64,000 nt of DNA, from assembly GCF_905115235.1 (NCBI RefSeq), contig NC_051851.1, positions 129,654,725 through 129,718,724 of the forward strand. Reading direction: 5' to 3'. A program made the position numbers and the translations under genes. Numbering within the stretch: position 1 is the first letter of the stretch; every line of letters begins with the position of its first letter. Shown piece by piece: positions 21,078 through 31,470 of this stretch. The notes under the pieces are model-generated. The model worked only from the letters and a program-made list of their open reading frames with translations. It was not told where the DNA came from and searched no databases. The stretch is from Hermetia illucens (Eukaryota; Arthropoda; Insecta; Diptera; Stratiomyidae).

Positions 21078-24000
21078 GTAGGCATGCGAAAGCCGCCTGA
21101 ACACGTAGCAAATGTGCTAATCCCAGGGATTAATTGTTTTTTAGGGATTAGAGAAGACTGCGAGAAATAAGCATGACGGCGGTGATGCCGATTGGGAAGA
21201 AAAGAAGCTGGGAAGCTATAAAACGAGCGAAGTGAGGTTGGTGGAAATTCAGGAGTCTCTTTGCCAGGACTTGACTAGGGGAAGCGACCAGTGCCATTCA
21301 TTGGCTTCGGATAATGAACACTTGTTTGAAGAGTGGTGGTTCAAGCATCAGGCAGAATATCCAGGTATGTTTCTTCATATGCAGATTTTCTCGAATATTT
21401 ATTTAGATTATTTTCCGAGTTATCACAATCTCGGCAGATGCCGGATTTTACCTAATACTAGCACTAAGTGCCAAGAATTTAGGCTCGGACGATCCTACCT
21501 ACTTAAAAACTAAAGGGGCACTGGTGGTGGTGACCGGTAGTAGGTCAGTGGGAGAATCCGTCGAGTACTCCCCGCAACATCGAGCACGTATGCAGAAAGA
21601 TTATTTTATTGTTATTTTGGGGCACCGGTTCGGGACTCTTATGTTTTACAATATCAGGCTCAACCCAGGGGAATCATTCATCATTCAGGAAGCTTTCATA
21701 CCCGGTGGGAAAAATGCGCAAAGTGTTTGCCTGGGCTGAATGGGCTAAATATGCGCTGTGAGGAGTTGTAAACTACCTACTTGGTGGTTAACTACAGTCT
21801 GCATTTGTTTTCGATGTGATATGACCGGTACATTTTCAATAATTATTACGTCTCTTATCTCTGTAAGTGTGCCGGCGTCTCCGCACATATCGGAATACAG
21901 AGTTTAAAGAAATCTCGGATTGTGTATCGGCTTAGCGATATTAGGCAACATTCTTTTGGATTCTCTTTCAATCTTGGCTATATTGGTTCTTGTGGACGAA
22001 GAAACAGCAAACCTTTTGCTTGAAGTGCAATTCTCAGGCAGCATCCATATCAGGGCCGCCAACTGCGTACAGCATTTAACTGAGAGACTGGGCATTAGTA
22101 AGTAAAACAGCAGTACCACTTCAACTAGTTTTTCAGACCTGTGAGTTGAGGCTTAATAATACCACGGAAAATCTTCCCTGTTTATTGTAAAAGGCGACTA
22201 AACGGGATAGAAATGTGTAACCTAGCAACTTATAAATGTTGAAACTTGCTACGTAACGTCAACAACGGCTTCGGATAGGGACTTATACTCACAGCTACGA
22301 CCTTCTGGAATATGCGCACGCTTCTCGACAACGGTAACGACAAGCAGTAATGCTCGCTTCCTCCAACTCGAGCGAGAATTTCAACAATATAAGCTGGACT
22401 TGATAGACAAGTAGTTTCCTCTAAAATACAAATTTTAGTTTTCAATCTATATATATTTCGGGAGTAACTTACCTCCTTTATCAGTACAAAGCTACTAAAA
22501 TAATATACGGTTCTTTTATACTTAATCGTTAATTACTTAAATTACTTTAAAAAAAAAAATTAAACCATTAACCTAATTACCTGTTAATTAGCGCGGCGCG
22601 TCTTATTCATTTTGAAGTGCAGTTAACTGAATCTGTGTTTAATAACCGCGTCGCGTCTTCTTTCAAAATTTCTATACTCTTCCAAGGGTCCAACGTTGTC
22701 GTTGGTTTGTATGACGCCGCCTAAGCGTAGAGTAGAGTAGAGTACTCCAGTCCCTTTTGTGGTAATGTTCTTCTGCTCTTTGGAAAGCCGAGTAGTAGCA
22801 GGCGCGAATCGGACGTCGGATTGTCTTTGACAGCTACTGCAAGGCGGGTTCTCTTGACCTGGGAACCGGTTTCTGACAGACTTCTGACTGCAAGCTTCCT
22901 GCCCAAGTTAAGGAACATCTCAATTGCGTTTTTAACGAGCATATACACGCAGTTCAGGAGAGACTTTTTAAAGGTGTCATTGTAATTGTGATGAATGATC
23001 TGAATTCCAAGGTGGGCTCTGACAACACCTTGCTCGGACATGTGATGGGGAAACATGGTCTTGGCGACCGTAATTTTAATGGTAGATAGTTTGTAGATTT
23101 CTGTGGCTTCCACCGCCTCATCACTGATGGCACATAATTTGAGCCAGAGTCGGACGAGCAATAAATTTGCGATCAACAGCAGATTTGATTGGACGACAGA
23201 CATTGTGTAATGCTCCTGAGAGTATTGATCAGCATTGAGCCGTCATCAAAAATGCTCTTTTCCCGGGAGCTACTTGGGTCGTAGGCCTCATCCCGAAGGG
23301 CGTCATAAGATCTGCTCGAACTCCGATATCGCACAAAATCCTGGGAAGTTCTGCGTATTGTGTGAATTGGTAACAGAGAATTTGCTACTGCGCTGGTCAG
23401 GGAAGCGGAAGATGCCACAGAACCCAATGATTTCAGAAGTATATATCGTATCACATCGCAAATCTTTCGATGCTCCTGTGAAAGACGTTAATGGTATACT
23501 TCACATCCACGACGACGAGCAGAGAGTCGAAAAGAACACTTCACTACGGTTCTTAACCGTATACCATCCAGTGACGTTCCTCCTCATGTGGATGAAATGG
23601 TTAGTCGCCGTAACATGCGGGTGCGGACTTTTCCTCGAAGCAGAAGATAAATCGTTTCTGTATTAATGGGCGGAGCATCGAAGCCGTCAATCAATTTGCA
23701 TATTTAGGAAGCCTGGTTTATGGTGATTGTGCCACCGCTGCCTTGTTTGAAATCTGGAAATGTAGTTATTCTCAACACCAAGATCCAATTAAGAGTGTTC
23801 CGTCCTAATATTCTTTCTCCCTTTTTCGCCCGAAGGTTCGTCAACACCTGCTTGCGTGGCATCATCGAGGTACGCTGGTCTGATACTATACAAACGAAGA
23901 ACTTAGTGGTGTGTCGCCTCAAGAGTACTTGGTGCAAAACAGTAGATGAGTAGTTCGGGCATTTCGGGAAGTGTTGGGGGGAGCTCAAGCATATTTCAGG

Positions 24001-27000
24001 TAACCGCGAGAGATGTGCGTAGAAGTGGTTAACGCGCTATACCCCAGCAAGCTGTATATCGCAACCATTAATATAATATTAGGACTGAATGTATGCATTG
24101 TCAGGGATTGCACAATTTCGTACTTGCTGTTCGACTACATACTGCATTCGATTTCGATGTGATAGGACAGGTGCGTCTCTAATAATTATTACGTATCTTC
24201 CTATCTCTGTGAATTCGTCGCGTTTCCGCCGATATCACCATACTGAACTGTGGATTTTATCACCTTAGTCGAAAAAATCTCCGACTATGTAAATCCGCTT
24301 TGAATTTCACCATCATTCTCAGATTCCTCGTGAAATTGGCACCTTCCATTCAGGATTTCCGCGTTCTTATTTCAAATTTTCGTATTCCACGACTGGCCTC
24401 TTTAGGGATAGCAAATCAGAGAACCCTATTACATAAGAAGCTAGTCAGCAGCTGGGTAATTTACGTTTCAGGGCGGGAGGTACACAAAAAGCAATGAAGA
24501 AATAGCAAAGCATTTGCTCGCTTTTTTGACTTTTTTCAACTGATAGCTGAGGGAGATTACAACGCGAAACAGACTCACTAGGGCTCCCAACTAGTCAATC
24601 CAAAAGGTGAGGAGCTTTGAAAAGTTCTGAACGGTACTAAGGATTACGATTACATTTCATCTGGCCATTCAACTTACTGGCGGACCGATTGCCGCGAAAT
24701 CGCTGACCTTATTGAATTACGAAAATATTCGTCGAGACATGATTTCAACTGAACCATGACAGCTCTTATCAGATCACCCTCCTTTCACAGCGATATTCTA
24801 GAGAGGGTGGGTTTAAATCTCTAACGAAAAAATCTTCAAACTGGTTGAAATATCGGAAATATATAGATTCAATGGAATACCTCTGTTTGGCAAAAAACAA
24901 CCTGAAAGGTTTAACTGCGACAGCGGGCACCGACTATTTTCTTTGGAAACCTTTCTTGTAGAAATCTGAAAAGTCTGAAACAGCACTTGTTGCCCTTGTG
25001 CCTAGAAAATAATGACTGGGCTGGTAGTGATGATAAATATAGTGCTGCTTTCGAAAAAATCGGGTCACAACAGAACAGGCAATAAGGCAAGCTTTGAACG
25101 AAGAGAAATGTTGCTCCGCCTTCTTTCTTGACATTGCCCCAACATTCGATAGAGGGTGGCACAAAGGACTTTTGTACAGAAATTTTCTAGCAGGAAACAT
25201 ACGACATTTTGAGATCCTGCATAAAAGGTCAACCCTTCCGATTGAAAGCAGAAGCTCAACATCTAAAGACCATTATATCAAAGCATGTGTCCCCCAACGA
25301 AGCGTATTTGGACTATTACTGTATCTGGTATATGTTTCCGACCTAGCAGCTGGCGATGACCTGCTTATATAAAGGACGACATGGCGATGCTTAGCTTTCA
25401 CAAAAACCCCAGAGGATGCCTCCAGGTCGTAGGAACAAAAACTTGTACCAAAAACAAGATTACATCGAGATCTAAATATTTCTTCTTTAATAATAATAAT
25501 CGTTGGCGCAACCATCCATATTGGATTAGGGCCTTGAAGTGTGTTAGAGCACTTCATTCAAGACCGTAACGGTACACTAGGAGGCAATGTGGTCAGCATT
25601 GCGCTCGCCCGAGATTATTACCCTGATTTGATTCAGGTACTCATTCACAGCTGAGTCGACTGGTATCCGACGTCAAATCACGATGCAAATTCCACTGCCA
25701 CCAGTGAGATTTGAACCGCGACCTTCCGTATGACAGCCTAGTGCTCTAACCACTGAGCTATCCTTCTTTAGATGATGAAATACTTTGTCAGATTAAAACT
25801 GTGAAAAACTGAAAGATCATTCAATTACACGTCATAATTATCGGCAAGTTTATGGACCTAGCATGTGACCGGTTGAATGCAACTCTGTAGGTAGTCTATA
25901 GTTGACTCACGGACTCACGGTGAACAATTAAAACTATTACAACCACGGTCCTCATTTGAAAGTGAAACGGAAAGTGGGTAAAGATGGATATAAGTTTGAT
26001 ACCATTGCACGTGGAACGGCGGCTAATCATGCCGTCATACGTCTATTTGGAAATCCCTTCGCAAATATCAGGTGGCTCTGACTCTTGCTTATTTTATGGT
26101 TTCCAGATGTCTTTGAGAAGACATACACACTTTGTTCTAATCAGGAAAATAGAAGAATGGTCAACAAATGGCCAGTAAGCTATTGAAGACCGATCGGGCT
26201 CAGGGATGTTTCCGGAGAACTCGATTATAGAACTGGCCCGACAAACAAGAACTAATAAGAATTCAATCAAATTGTGACATATTATTCATATTTCGAACAA
26301 CTTTTGAAAATTTTTCTGAATTGTTCAAGCCAAAGACAGCAACGTTACATGCTAATGTTCGCTGAATGTCGTAACTAGTGTGTTTCAACTACAAGACGCG
26401 CAGCGTCTGGAATTTTTATTTGAACCCAAAAAGTTTTAATTTTACATTACTTACTGTACACAGATCGATAGTTGCCTGCTGGAATGGCTTCCTCCCGGTT
26501 TTGCACACCAGGGGACTGCCGTCCCTACGGATGTGTTCTCGACCCAGTTATTTGCGGTTTGACCCCTTGTGGGAGCTTTATAGTGCTTGTTTCCGTATCG
26601 CGGGCAGAGCTTGTTATGGGCTAGAGCGTGGAGTTGCACTATACAACTTGGGCTTCATGTACCTCAGTTTTTTTCATGTTGGAATGATTCTGCTTTCTTG
26701 CCAATCGAACGGTGTTCTACTCTCTTCGATAACACGATTGAGGAGCTCACTGAGCCAGAGTGTTGAGTCCCAGCCTTCGCCTTCCAGGTCTCAGTTGCGA
26801 TGTCGTAAGGTCCTGCCCTGACGTGTCTCGTAGCTCTGTACCACGGAAATTCATTCGGACATCATTTCAACGCCAAATATCTGGATCTGATCGCTTGTGA
26901 ATTATATTTTTAGCTTAATTTCACGGTTCTTCGTATTGGTCGGCAGTGGCGTAAGAGAGATAATTCCTCCTCTTTTCCCGCAAAATCGCCGCTAGTTTAT

Positions 27001-30000
27001 TCGATACATCTTCGCGCTTCTCACGAGCAGTAAACTTACGAATTTTTATTAATTCTGGACTTTTCCAATTATACAAACTCTGAATAAAAAGCGGCAAACT
27101 ATGATGCAAGCAAATGACAGATTCCGATCAAAAATTTTCCGAATTATTTGACCTATTGTTTGGACTGCCCATTTTTGTGGATGAAATATGAAGAAATTCG
27201 ATGTATGGAAATTCGACTTACGGAAAACTAATTTTATACAACTTGCTCTCTAAAGACTATGGGCGCTTGCTTTAGTTCAAGTTATATGCTTTAAAATTAC
27301 GGAATTCGGATTACGGATTCTAATTTCATTTTATTTTTGAGATTGTATTATATTTAATAGACAATGAGAAATGTGAACGAATATTTCAATATTTAATTCA
27401 AGGCATTCATTGGTGCTTTATTGGCTTTAGGTTTCCTACACACTTATTTTTTTAAGGTATTCAAGCTTCATGATTCTTCTCTGTATTTTCAACGGGCGTG
27501 GGGTCAATTTTACCGAAATTAAGCGCTTTGTTCCGTGTCCGTGTCGAGAAAATTATGCAGGCCTCCTATAATCGCTTTTTATCATTAACATTTCTACTCT
27601 GGGACCCATGAAAACCCTCGGCCCGGGGAATTCCCCCCTTTCCGCCCCCCTCTCGTCAGGCATGGCTATGACTGTTGGTTATAGAAAGCGGCTGATTCGT
27701 ATACGTGTTGATTAGGAAGCGGACGTGGCAGTGGGTAGGTTGCACATTAACGAGGGGCGACAGTTCTATCTTGGATTATGTCATGGAATGGAACCTACAA
27801 TTCTACGAGTAGGAGTACGATTGCAAGCTTCTCGGAAAATTTTGAAGGCCATTGAAGCACATTACCATACCTCACATAGGGGTTTATGCCAATCATATAT
27901 TTTATTTTTAATGAAAAAGACACTAAACTATTAAAAATATTTACCTTGTTAAAGGCGTAGTTTAGGAACGACACCTACGTGCTAATTGGTAGTCGAGAAA
28001 GCGTCGAAAATTCAGGGTGGAGTGCCACATACAGATGGATTTGAGAGTAGGGCATTCCTTTTGCAGCAGATGTGGGTGGTGGGGAGTGGTGGTGGTAAAC
28101 AGAGGAGTATTAGAGGTTTGTTGCAATCCACTCAGTTGCTAACCTGGAGTGGTCTCTACAATAGCCCGCGTTTTGTATGAAAGTGTATATTAAAAACCTG
28201 CATTCAATCATTCGCGTAAAACGTGCTTTTCCCTTGAGGTTCAATATTGTCCCCCGCGGTCGTGTTCCCGATCGAAATCGAATTGTTTCTTGGGTGAATG
28301 CATTCGAGATTACTGGAAATGTGTCGTCAACCAGAAGGGTGTATTAGAACACACCTGACTATACCAAAAAACATTAAGATGGTTCGGGTCGACATTGAAC
28401 AGTCTTCTCGGCCTTCAATACGGAAACATTCTAACATTCTTGGCATTTCGAGGCATTCCATTCATGAAAAAGTTAAAGAACATCTTCATATGCATCCTAA
28501 CTGCCACGTGATTAGGAAACCAGAGAGTCTGCTTGTAAAAACATGCTTGAAGTGCTTCCGCGAGACATCGTCATTCCCTTTTCGGCTCCTCTTACAGTAT
28601 AGTGTGCCCTTTCCAAAAATGGCATCATAGGCTCGTGTTTTTTGAAGAAAATAACAGGGCTGTTCCGGCAATTCAAATCGTTACATGACCATGATTTGTT
28701 CTTTAAATTGAATGACTTCGAACTGGAAGACGTCTGGCTTCAGCAGGATGGGACCATAACCCACAAAAGGGATTGTCATCGACTTTTTGAGAGCAAGGTT
28801 CCCAGGACGACTTATCTGTTAAGAGGAGATTTTAACTGGCCAGCGTGTTTTCCTGATTCGGCCCTTCGCAATTTTTTTTTCTGTGGGAATAGCTCAAATC
28901 CAAAGGTTATAATGAATGCTATAGTGCGCTGGAAGCGCTCTAGAACAATATCCGGGCCAATATCGCAGAAATTCCTGCAAGAATGCTTCAAAGATTGCAC
29001 GCAAACTTCAGAAAAAGACTGCTATAGTGTATACGAGGGACGGAACACATTTGAGTGATACACTATTTAAAACTTTGTAAATTTGAATTTACTATAAAAT
29101 GGGGAAAAAAATGGAAAATCTAAAAAATGTTCAGTAGTTTGTGATTTATCCAATTTCGTAACCTATCTGTCTTTGGCGCTCAATTCTGTACAGGGGACAT
29201 AAATTAAGACGACGTAAAAAAATTATATATGCCGCTTTTATACCATATTGCGCTGTCCATAATGTACCATAGAACCTTGCAAGAATCATCCTTCTATACT
29301 AAGTTACGATATGCACCCAGGCCACGTGACTTGGGCAACTAATCACGGCAAAGTAGCAAAATATGCCTGTGAAAGTGTCAAAATTGATCTCTTTTCTCCA
29401 TTCCATCTTTTATTATGACGATTGTAAATGGCAAAGTAAATCGTTATGCCCATTTATTTTACTTTTTTTTACTATGCTATCTTAAATACGTCCTTGCCCA
29501 TGAAAACGTCTACCTTTATAAGCCATAATGGGTTCCGCTCGTTTCGATCGACTTTTCTTTGTCAAAAACAGTTCGGGTGGAGTAAGTTCAGACTAAGCTA
29601 GCGAGTTATCATTGGCCTGGATTACGTGACGCTTCCGTTTAAGATGCTTTTTTTTCAAAACTGCTCCACGATGGATGCGACACCATATTGATTGCGAATG
29701 TCCTCATTTCGAATCTAATTATAGCTACTTATGCTATAGACCAATATCTCCATCTATATAACCGTGAAGTATCGTTCATTGACTTTGTGACTGCTCAGCA
29801 CTCGGATCAATACAGAGCGAGTAACACTGACTTGGATGCGTCGATTCACCTAGATTGCGTTGCTATATGAAGGAATATCATGGGGCAACACACGTTCAAT
29901 TCTGGGGAGGTCGCTGCCACCCAGTTAGAGTTGTTGTAACGGGTCGATAGGCAGGAATTCTGTTTTCTTCAAATTTAGTCTTAGACTGTACTGCATGTCA

Positions 30001-31470
30001 CGATTGTTCGTTTGTTTGAATTGCTTCAGATTGGCCTTATTGTTAGACGCTAGGAAAACATTTGCATTGAGTATCGTGTATGGGGAAGACTGAGGAAAAT
30101 GAAAGAACAATAAATCATCGAAATAAATTCGACAAATTCGAAGAACACAAAGAAGTCTTTAACCAAATTGACTGCCGTATTCAATAAAACTTCGCATACT
30201 AAATCCTAATCGTTTATTTCAGATATTTTCCCTTGGTTGTGTATTGAGCAGTTAAAAGTGTGTTGTCCTCCAAATACGTATGGTCCCAACTGTGATCCTT
30301 GCCCCGATTGTAATGGAAATGGTAAGTTCGATTTGATAGTTCATAGTTGGTATAAAAAATGTGTATTATTTATCAACGAATTCCAATTATTTTTTACCTT
30401 AACCGCAGGAAAATGCAAAGGAAACGGCACCCGAAAGGGGAACGGCAAATGTACTTGCGACACAGGTTATTCCGGAGAATTCTGCAGTGAGTGTGCAGTA
30501 CAATACTATGAATCGTTCCGGGATGAAAAAAATCTTCTGTGTTCACCTTGTCATAATGCTTGTAGTATTGATGGTTGCACGGGTGGTGGAGCGAAAAGTA
30601 TAGATATTTAATGAGTCACATTTGTTAGCGCTACTAACATTTATTTATATTCACAATATTATGTACAATAGAATGTTTATCTTGCAAATCTGGCTGGATA
30701 AAAGATGAGCAAGGCGGCTGCAATGATGTTAACGAGTGTATCACTATGAAAAATGCTTGCAAGGCAAATCAATTTTGTGTGAATAATGAGGGATCATTCA
30801 CTTGCTTGGAATGCGATCGGGCCTGTTCAGGATGTACTGGCGATGGGCCTGACTTATGTGAGAAATGCGCTCAAGGTTATGAGTTACGAGATGGACAGTG
30901 TAAAGGTACATAGAATTGTGATTTGAACTCGCCATACATAATCTTATTGCTTGTATGTAATTGCTTTTCGAAAGTATTTTCATTTACACTTATATGTACG
31001 TCACGACGTTAGCTTCTCTATGAATGTATCTATAAACTTTTTCAATATTCTTATTTTGGGATAAAACATCACTAATGCTCACATTGACAATTGCATCTGC
31101 AAATAATATCTTTGATAATGAACTTTTCAAAATATCACAAGTGACCATGCTAATTTTTTTCTTTCAGGGTGATTCCTATAATTTTTCTTATTGCTCATTT
31201 CACTCATGCTTATTGTAACCTTTCTTTACAGATATATCACATGAGAAACGTGATCAATATGTTACCTTAACTCGATACTTAGTATACCTAGGACTTTGCA
31301 TTGCAATCGCAGTAATCTTCCAGAGTTCTACGTGGATAGGAGCGATAGTAGGAGTTGCAGTTGCACTCTACATTTCCGCCTCTGAATATTGGCTGCATTC
31401 TTCACCGTCGAGTGTAACACCAACTGTCGATACCAAACAATTAGAAGACATGATAAGGGATTCTCTTTAA
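20919..31470 (+). CDS. Creld: CRELD, cysteine-rich protein with EGF-like domains, whole gene
   Basis: CRELD proteins act in the endoplasmic reticulum and secretory path, in protein folding and ER-mitochondria contact. Six exons (20919-21077, 21145-21364, 30223-30321, 30409-30597, 30672-30905, 31232-31470) join without a frame break into 379 residues. In order: signal peptide (1-19), CKAC motif (41-44), the WE region (GGDADWEEKKLGSYKTSE.., EEWWFKHQ), WLCIEQLKVCCPPNTYGPNC, EGF-like and furin-like Cys repeats, one calcium-binding EGF (DVNECITMKNAC..CVNNEGSFTC), and two hydrophobic segments near the C-terminus. Human CRELD1 has a second calcium-binding EGF; I see none here, including in the last intron. 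Intron 2 is 8.9 kb of mostly transposons; the others are 67-326 bp. The start is the ATG at 20919; the in-frame codon at 20910 is GTG. Confidence 0.95.
21145..21364 (+). CDS. Creld: CRELD exon 2 (WE region)
   Basis: It begins GLEKTARNKHDGGDADWEEK and ends HQAEYP plus one base at CCAG|GTATGT. It holds the Trp-Glu-rich region and the SEVRLVEIQESLC stretch shared by all CRELD proteins. Confidence 0.95.
21436..21600 (-). mobile_element. R4/HERO-like LINE 3' fragment, inverted copy
   Basis: On the minus strand this reproduces the last about 160 bp of the LINE at 17240-17398 (GCATACGTGCTCGATGTTGC.., GTAGGTAGGATCGTCCGAGC, CTAATACTAG on the plus strand). It is 5' truncated, as LINE inserts commonly are. 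It lies at the start of CRELD intron 2. Confidence 0.8.
21601..22894. other. CRELD intron 2, first part
   Basis: No coding frame supported. It contains one member of a repeat pair (21780-21915) and a poly-A/T-rich zone near 22540-22620 with a repeated GCG(G/T)CGCGTCTT word (22592, 22648). Confidence 0.45.
21780..21915 (+). repeat. Dispersed repeat, copy 1
   Basis: Shares CTACA..CTGCATT, TTTCGATGTGATA, AATAATTATTACGT and CCGATATC-like blocks with 24128-24275 in the same order and orientation. Element type unknown. Confidence 0.6.
22895..23990 (+). mobile_element. RTE-type LINE, internally deleted copy
   Basis: Starts in the endonuclease domain: NDLNSKVGSDNTLLGHVMG, KHGLGDRN and VDFCGFHRLITDGT. 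A linker follows (RRRAESRKEHFTTVLNRIPS), then the text jumps to the end of the RT, INGRSIEAVNQFAYLGSLV near 23670, and RRFVNTCLRGIIEVRWSDTI. Most of the RT core between is gone. Stops and frame changes are present. Confidence 0.78.
24128..24275 (+). repeat. Dispersed repeat, copy 2
   Basis: Partner of 21780-21915 with perhaps three quarters of bases shared by eye. It lies directly after the RTE fragment, so it could be part of a separate small element. Confidence 0.6.
24540..25470 (+). mobile_element. Jockey-type LINE fragment
   Basis: GDYNAKQTH, then GHSTYWRTDCREIADLIELR, matches the end of a Jockey endonuclease. Then CCSAFFLDIAPTFDRGWHKG and KACVPQRSVFGLLLYLVYVS match the RT core (family: AFLDI..AFD.VWH.GL and GVPQGSVLGPLLY). 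It is much decayed; the N- and C-terminal parts are absent. Confidence 0.75.
25490..25763 (-). mobile_element. tRNA-derived SINE with target-site duplication
   Basis: On the minus strand it begins GGATAGCTCAGTGGTTAGAG (A-box) and has GGTTCAAATCTC (B-box) about 50 bases in, then an unrelated body, and ends in (ATT)n. TTCTTTA occurs directly on both sides (25483-25489 and 25764-25770), a 7-bp target-site duplication. The head is tRNA-like and the body is not, so this is a SINE and not a tRNA gene. Confidence 0.88.
26660..26830 (-). mobile_element. RTE-type LINE fragment
   Basis: The minus strand reads DIATETWKAKAG and, one frame over, LSELLNRVIEESRTPFDWQ, then ESRIIPT. This matches the RTE segment ahead of the first RT motif. 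About 170 bp survive. Confidence 0.6.
26831..28229. other. CRELD intron 2, middle part
   Basis: Nothing recognised apart from a pyrimidine- and C-rich patch near 27620-27660. Confidence 0.45.
28230..29075 (+). pseudogene. Mariner-like transposase relic
   Basis: Frame pieces in order: FNIVPRGRVPDRNRIVSWVN, SRPSIRKHSNILGISRHSIH, EHLHMHPN, FELEDVWLQQDGTITH (second catalytic Asp in QQDG), RGDFNWPACFPDSALRNFFF and a C-terminal stretch to 29055. This is the order of the Tc1/mariner superfamily group with FxxDxxLQQDGAxxH and PDLxxxDFFLWG. The third catalytic position is altered (SALRNFF where D is expected), and frame breaks occur in the N-terminal half. Terminal repeats were not found. Confidence 0.78.
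29076..29559. other. CRELD intron 2, no feature
   Basis: AT-rich sequence without recognisable content. Confidence 0.4.
29560..30115 (-). mobile_element. RTE-type LINE C-terminal fragment
   Basis: From 30115 leftward: VFLASNNKANLKQFKQ, YSLRLNLKKTEFLPIDP, GGSDLPRIERV, then KRKRHVIQANDNSLA near 29620. This is the same family as the fragments inside the Helentron units at 4860-5170 and 5760-6200, but more complete upstream. The catalytic YADD is just missing. Confidence 0.72.
30223..30321 (+). CDS. Creld: CRELD exon 3
   Basis: Starts after TTTATTTCAG. With the base from exon 2 it reads DIFPWLCIEQLKVCCPPNTY, then GPNCDPCPDCNGN, ending G|GTAAGT. Confidence 0.95.
30409..30597 (+). CDS. Creld: CRELD exon 4
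   Basis: Starts after TTAACCGCAG. Reads KCKGNGTRKGNGKCTC and then YYESFRDEKNLLCSPCH, the family's EGF and furin-like block. Donor GCGAAAA|GTATAG. Confidence 0.94.
30672..30905 (+). CDS. Creld: CRELD exon 5
   Basis: Starts after TGTACAATAG with CLSCKSGWIKDEQGGC, then the calcium-binding EGF (NECITMKNACKANQFC) and a second furin-like segment (ACSGCTGDGPDLCEKC), ending TGTAAAG|GTACAT. Confidence 0.94.
31232..31470 (+). CDS. Creld: CRELD exon 6 (membrane anchor)
   Basis: Starts after CTTTCTTTACAG. Reads DISHEKRDQYVTLTRYL, then two hydrophobic stretches (VYLGLCIAIAVIF and WIGAIVGVAVALYISA), and ends MIRDSL-stop (TAA 31468-31470). No AATAAA was seen within about 300 bp downstream; ATTAAA near 31603 is a weak candidate. 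Confidence 0.93.

Noticed and set aside
22721-23203. 160-codon minus-strand open frame
   Set aside because: It is the antisense shadow of an RTE endonuclease domain on the plus strand (GSDNTLLGHVMGKHGLGDRN, VDFCGFHRL).
25690-25763. Possible tRNA gene
   Set aside because: The A and B boxes are good, but the sequence continues into a SINE body with an (ATT)n tail and target-site duplication, and no acceptor stem closes.
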